From positions 1 through 9,275 of the forward strand of contig JAAYPD010000013.1 in NCBI GenBank assembly GCA_012520015.1: a stretch of 9,275 nt of DNA, given 5' to 3'. Under the pieces are notes generated by a model. It saw only the letters and a program-made list of their open reading frames with translations, was not told the origin of the DNA and searched no databases. The position numbers and the translations under genes were made by a program. The DNA is from Methanomicrobiales archaeon. Its GTDB lineage: Archaea; Halobacteriota; Methanomicrobia; Methanomicrobiales; Methanospirillaceae. Below, in pieces: positions 5,922-9,275 of this stretch. Each line of letters opens with the position of its first letter. The stretch's first letter is position 1.

Positions 5922-6932
5922 ATGCTCGAAGAATTTATCAGGCTGAATAAATTTGACATGGCATATCTCCCGATATTGCAGAAAAAACTCTGCTTTGAGG
6001 GTGAATGTGCAGGAAATGAAATTCTGAATTATGGAATACTCCTGACTCTTGCAACCATTATCTCAACATACGGGGTTATTGCCGGATCTGCCGCCACGGT
6101 TATCGGTGCGATGATCATCGCCCCACTGATGACACCTATCATGGCGGCCACACTTGCGATAGTGCTTGGTGACACAGAAAGAGCCGGGCGATCGATGATG
6201 ATCGTGACTATTAGCACCATATATGTCATACTCCTCGCCGCCCTGCTCACCTGTAGTATCTCTCCTCTTTCAATTGATTTCCAGGAAAACCAGGAGATCT
6301 TCTCAAGGACGGCGCCTGACATGTTTGCCTTGTATGTTGCTCTTGCCGCAGGAGCAGCGGGGGCATTTGTTGTCAGCAGGGAGTCTGTCAGTGATTCACT
6401 TCCAGGGGTTGCAATAGCCATCTCCCTTGTCCCTCCTCTGAGTGTCGTGGGTATTTCTCTTTCAAAGCTTCATTGGGGAGACGCAACCGGTTCACTCCTC
6501 CTCTTTCTCACAAACCTTTTTGCAATTCTTGTATCAGGGGGAGCAGTCTTCTGGATATCCGGGATAAACCCGGGGTGGATGGATAAATCCCACTCGAAAA
6601 AACGTAAACAGGCTTTTACCATCGCGGTCATCTGTGTAGCACTGATATCTGTCCCCCTTTTCATTTCAGGGTATGAGACACTTGGCCAGGCATATTATAC
6701 CAAAGAGGCACAGGATATTTCAAAGAGCTGGTTATCAGGAACAGGTTATGAAATAACGGCATTAGACCTTCGAAAACAGAACCTCACCCTGCATATAATC
6801 GGGACCGGAGAGATGCCTGATCCCGGACTTCTGCACACGGCCCTTGATAATCATTTTAAAAAGCCCATTACAATAGAGATGCGTGTGATTCCAGTGAATA
6901 TCATTCATTACCCATCACAAGCCTGGGAATGA
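5922..6932 (+). CDS. DUF389 family integral membrane protein
   Basis: This 336-residue protein carries the DUF389 (TIGR00341-like) core, a multi-pass membrane family of unknown function found in bacteria and archaea. Characteristic segments are GAMIIAPLMTPI (62-73), RTAPDMFALYVALAAGAAGAF (129-149) and LPGVAIAISLVPPLSVVG (160-177). About six or seven hydrophobic spans are visible: roughly 37-52, 55-80, 91-113, 132-152, 159-180, 190-213 and 230-250. A soluble C-terminal domain of about 85 residues follows and ends in IPVNIIHYPSQAWE. There is no ribosome site at the ATG; an internal ATG at residue 13 is an alternative start, but the upstream one gives a coding-like N-terminus. It lies 145 bp after the kamA-like gene and 64 bp before the ABC gene, so a shared role in handling a metabolite is possible but unproven. 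Confidence 0.85.
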   Translation: MLEEFIRLNKFDMAYLPILQKKLCFEGECAGNEILNYGILLTLATIISTYGVIAGSAATVIGAMIIAPLMTPIMAATLAIVLGDTERAGRSMMIVTISTIYVILLAALLTCSISPLSIDFQENQEIFSRTAPDMFALYVALAAGAAGAFVVSRESVSDSLPGVAIAISLVPPLSVVGISLSKLHWGDATGSLLLFLTNLFAILVSGGAVFWISGINPGWMDKSHSKKRKQAFTIAVICVALISVPLFISGYETLGQAYYTKEAQDISKSWLSGTGYEITALDLRKQNLTLHIIGTGEMPDPGLLHTALDNHFKKPITIEMRVIPVNIIHYPSQAWE

Positions 6933-6996
6933 GAGGAGCGGGGTTTTTCGAAGGCCCATAACTTATTTTGTTTCATGTCTCCACTATTAATGAGCA

Positions 6997-8778
6997 ATGG
7001 TCACATTCAAAGAGTATTTTCATATGCTCCGGTTCTTCGTACATGGTTATGAGCATTACCTGTTTTTTCTTCTGGTAATATCCATCATAATCGGAGTTAT
7101 AGATGCTGGCAGCATTGCGTTATTATACCCGATGATATCTGTGGGGTTTCAGATAAACGCAAGCACCATACCATACTACGGGGTTATCGAATATATCAGC
7201 AGCCTGATACCGATGGGATCGCAGTTTGTCCATCTTGGTTTATTATTCATTCTTCTCACGGGGACGTCCCTTGTTCTTCAGCTGGCATACTGGAAGGCAG
7301 GCTTTATCTTCCAGCGGGAACTTATCGTGAAGACGAAAAAATCTATCTTCTCAAGGATAGACTCAAATGATTACAGGTTTTTTGTCGATTCAAAACAGGG
7401 CGATCTAATCAATCTCTTCAATCAAAGTCCATATTATATTCAACAGACATATGACAGACTCCTCTGCCTTTGCACTGATCTGATGACCTCTGTACTGGTC
7501 ATCGTTATGCTCTTTCTTATCTCACCTGGCGGGCTTATTCTTGTATTAATTGGTGGAGGGATTTTTTACCTTATTATCAACTCGATAAGTAAAAATATCT
7601 CAGAAAAGCTGGGAAGTCTTCAGATATCATCCGGCCAGTCTGAAAACAAGGTTATAAATGAATATATTACCGGAGTCAAATCAATTAAATCGCTTCATGC
7701 ATCTGAACACTGGGGAAGGCAGTATATTGATGCTTTAAAGGTGTACTGGGACAAGTTTGCGGATCTGATGTTCATCCAGAGAATTCCCATTATTGCGATT
7801 AATTCCCTGTTTTACATCTCTATCGGGGCAATCGTTCTTGTATTGTATATCTTTTATGCAGATAACTTTCTTGCCATTATCCCTGTCCTTGGGACTTTTG
7901 CTGCGGGTATGATGAAGATTCTCCCAAAGGCCATGAACATGGGAACGTATAAGATGGAACTTAAAAATTTCTATCCCCATGTCATTACAATTTATTCAAC
8001 TCTTCAGGATAGTAAGTATCATGATGTCGTGAATGGTGAACTCACCTGCAAGGACATCTCTTCTGATATAGTCCTGGATAATGTGAGTTTTTCCTATGGA
8101 CATGCAAGGATCCTGAATAATGTATCGATGAGTATTACAAAAGGAGCCATGACTGCTCTTGTTGGCCATTCTGGTTCAGGAAAATCCACAATTGCAAGTT
8201 TACTTCTAAGGCTTTATGATCCTGGATCCGGGAGGATCATTGTTAACGGAAGAGATCTGAAAGAGTACGACATGAATACGTACCGCGATATTGTCGGTTA
8301 CGTAAGCCAGGATCCGTTTGTATTTAATGCAAGTATCAGGGAGAACATCTTATTTGGTGGTGAATTTTCAGACACCGAGGTCATCCAGGCGGCAAAGTCA
8401 GCTCATGCACACGAATTTATCATGGATCTGCCTGACGGGTATGATACTATGGTGGGAGACCAGGGAGTCACCCTTTCCGGCGGGGAGAAGCAACGAATCG
8501 TTATTGCCCGTGCCATGATCCGCAGGCCCGAATTTTTAATCCTTGATGAGGCAACGAGTGCGCTCGATAATATATCAGAGGCGGCAGTGCAGAAAGCGAT
8601 TGACCAGGTTGCAAAGGAGTGTACGACCCTGGTGATCGCCCACCGGCTGACAACAATCAGGAATGCTGACAAGATTGTCGTTATTGAGAAGGGGAGAATC
8701 GTTGAAGAAGGGAGGCATGAGGAGCTGATCGAGAGGAAGGGGAGATATTGGGAGATGAGTATGATGAGAGAGATGTGA
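6997..8778 (+). CDS. ABC transporter half-exporter (membrane domain fused to ATPase)
   Basis: This 593-residue protein has the exporter layout, an N-terminal membrane domain (about residues 20-310, six hydrophobic spans) followed by an ATP-binding domain, and would work as a dimer. ATPase motifs are complete: Walker A GHSGSGKST (390-398), Q-loop Gln438, signature LSGGE (493-497), Walker B FLILDEA (513-519), D-loop SALD (521-524) and switch His549. No peptidase or substrate-binding domain is fused, so the cargo (lipid, peptide or other) cannot be told. The ATG at 6997 lacks a ribosome site. TTATTTTG at 6963-6970 may be a TATA-like box for a near-leaderless message, and a T5 run (6944-6948) between the genes may end the DUF389 transcript. 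Bases 8490-8639, covering signature to Walker B and beyond, recur almost exactly at the end of the window. Confidence 0.93.
   Translation: MVTFKEYFHMLRFFVHGYEHYLFFLLVISIIIGVIDAGSIALLYPMISVGFQINASTIPYYGVIEYISSLIPMGSQFVHLGLLFILLTGTSLVLQLAYWKAGFIFQRELIVKTKKSIFSRIDSNDYRFFVDSKQGDLINLFNQSPYYIQQTYDRLLCLCTDLMTSVLVIVMLFLISPGGLILVLIGGGIFYLIINSISKNISEKLGSLQISSGQSENKVINEYITGVKSIKSLHASEHWGRQYIDALKVYWDKFADLMFIQRIPIIAINSLFYISIGAIVLVLYIFYADNFLAIIPVLGTFAAGMMKILPKAMNMGTYKMELKNFYPHVITIYSTLQDSKYHDVVNGELTCKDISSDIVLDNVSFSYGHARILNNVSMSITKGAMTALVGHSGSGKSTIASLLLRLYDPGSGRIIVNGRDLKEYDMNTYRDIVGYVSQDPFVFNASIRENILFGGEFSDTEVIQAAKSAHAHEFIMDLPDGYDTMVGDQGVTLSGGEKQRIVIARAMIRRPEFLILDEATSALDNISEAAVQKAIDQVAKECTTLVIAHRLTTIRNADKIVVIEKGRIVEEGRHEELIERKGRYWEMSMMREM
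8490..8639 (+). repeat. Direct repeat, copy 1 (inside the ABC ATPase domain)
   Basis: These 150 bases recur at 9126-9275 in the same orientation, offset by 636 bp, with 145 identical positions. They encode residues 499-547 of the ABC protein, covering the end of the signature motif, Walker B and the D-loop. This copy is in an intact gene, so it is the reference copy here. Confidence 0.95.
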
Positions 8779-8873
8779 TACGTGGATATTTGAACTTTCA
8801 AAGTAAAAAAACTGGTAAGATAGAAGACCATTGTTGATCTAAATAATTTGAATCACATGAAAGGGGGTTCTAT

Positions 8874-9104
8874 ATGATTATTACCCAAAAGCATAAAGAG
8901 ACTGAAATACTCTTTCTGGTAGAAGAAGCCGAAGAAGGAGGGTATATTGCACGATCGTTCCATCATTCGATATATACCCAGGCAGACACACTTGATGAAC
9001 TTCGAGAGATGGTTCTTGATGCAGTAGCATGTCATTTTGACGACGATGATACACCAAATCTTATCAGACTCCATATTGTAAAGGATGAAGTAATCGCCGT
9101 ATGA
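8874..9104 (+). CDS. hicB: HicB-like antitoxin
   Basis: A 76-residue acidic protein with the HicB partial RNase-H-like fold: strand [19 protein letters not shown] (about 11-29), then the helix [17 protein letters not shown] (39-55), then strand [13 protein letters not shown] at the C-terminus. Short archaeal members of this family are often mislabelled in databases as 2-oxoisovalerate dehydrogenase. In HicAB modules this protein neutralises the HicA mRNA-cleaving toxin. It lacks the C-terminal DNA-binding domain of longer HicB proteins, so self-regulation by it alone is doubtful. ATG 8874 follows a G-rich ribosome site (aaaggggg, 8860-8867) at good spacing, and taaataatt just upstream may be a TATA element. 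Its stop overlaps the hicA start as ATGA, but hicA is broken, leaving an antitoxin without its adjacent toxin. Confidence 0.8.
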   Translation: MIITQKHKETEILFLVEEAEEGGYIARSFHHSIYTQADTLDELREMVLDAVACHFDDDDTPNLIRLHIVKDEVIAV

Positions 9105-9154
9105 AAGTACCACGGAATATATCAGGCAACGAATTGTTATTGCCCGTGCCATGA
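9101..9154 (+). pseudogene. hicA: hicA toxin gene, 5' remnant only
   Basis: The ATG at 9101 overlaps the hicB stop as in intact hicBA pairs. The translation [12 protein letters not shown] matches the usual HicA beginning (M-K-[LIV]-P-R-x-[IL]-S-G-x-E-L). After this the DNA is that of an ABC ATPase gene read in a different frame, giving LLPVP and a stop at 9152-9154. The 17-residue product lacks the double-stranded RNA-binding-like fold and the catalytic histidine (usually in a GSH motif) of HicA, so it cannot be an active toxin. The breakpoint lies within about 9126-9140. Confidence 0.75.
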
Positions 9155-9275
9155 TCCGCAGACCCGAATTTTTAATCCTGGATGAGGCAACAAGTGCGCT
9201 TGATAATATATCAGAGGCGGCAGTGCAGAAAGCGATTGACCAGGTTGCAAAGGAGTGTACGACCCTGGTGATCGC
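9126..9275 (+). pseudogene. ABC transporter ATPase fragment, direct repeat copy 2, fused to hicA
   Basis: This segment is a near-copy of 8490-8639. The five differences (9135, 9162, 9180, 9192, 9201) are all at third codon positions and all silent in the ABC frame (ATC/ATT, AGG/AGA, CTT/CTG, ACG/ACA, CTC/CTT); the last 74 bases are identical. The ABC frame is open from 9094 to the window edge but has no start before an internal ATG at 9151, so on its own it would not give a transporter. It lacks Walker A and the whole membrane domain. It continues past the window, so its full extent is unknown. The retained protein sequence points to an origin from a working paralogue or a recent copy. Confidence 0.85.

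Noticed and set aside
8403..8831. 142-codon minus-strand ORF within the ABC gene
   Set aside because: Shadow of the conserved ATPase domain. A similar fragment on the minus strand at 8853-9152 simply reflects the duplicated ABC segment.
1..9275. CRISPR array, tRNA or rRNA genes, or a complete insertion sequence
   Set aside because: No spaced repeat array, no cloverleaf or rRNA-like sequence, and no paired terminal inverted repeats flanking a transposase were seen.

Overview
The window looks like a methanogenic archaeon, most likely order Methanomicrobiales (Methanospirillum-like). This is inferred from archaeal-type informational genes (two-repeat tRNA-splicing endonuclease EndA followed directly by TrpRS), oligo-T rather than strong hairpin terminators, several genes without a Shine-Dalgarno site but with an AT-rich box about 25-35 nt upstream, and HicB/HicA and AAA-ATPase gene families that are common in that group. 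No rRNA or tRNA is present to fix the taxonomy.

Layout. (1) Positions 1-1813 are a worn accessory stretch: the 3' end of an unrecognised plus-strand gene (1-276), a strongly primed but abortive start of a following gene (273-320), an ORF with a faint transposase-like tail (321-536), a DUF4143-type AAA ATPase cut short at 271 aa (596-1411), and about 400 bp without a convincing gene. (2) Positions 1814-4092 are a minus-strand housekeeping operon, endA then trpS, separated by 2 bp. It is preceded by an AT-rich promoter region carrying a 10-bp tandem repeat that forms a 16-bp perfect palindrome. (3) Positions 4613-8778 on the plus strand hold a KamA-family radical SAM/PLP aminomutase-like enzyme, a DUF389 membrane protein and a fused ABC exporter half-transporter. 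These are separately spaced (145 and 64 bp gaps), so co-transcription is uncertain. (4) Positions 8874-9275 hold a HicB-like antitoxin followed by the first dozen codons of hicA, which run directly into a 150-bp near-copy of the ABC transporter's own ATPase domain. This copy continues to the window edge.

The most interesting items are four. The hicA::ABC junction differs from the intact ABC gene at only five bases, all silent third positions, so the fragment appears to descend from a functional paralogue or a gene-converted copy rather than from decay in place; an assembly chimera must be excluded. The KamA-like enzyme keeps the 4Fe-4S, carboxylate-binding and PLP residues but appears to have lost both aspartates that hold the lysine side chain, so its substrate is probably not lysine. 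TrpRS carries a C-x23-C-x6-C-x2-C motif almost identical to the 4Fe-4S motif of Thermotoga maritima TrpRS. The palindromic tandem repeat lies at the endA-trpS promoter.

Read together, the core is a conserved translation/tRNA-processing operon plus a possible modified-amino-acid enzyme and exporter, flanked on both sides by rearranged accessory DNA. In both flanks the second gene of an ATGA-overlapping pair is broken soon after its start.
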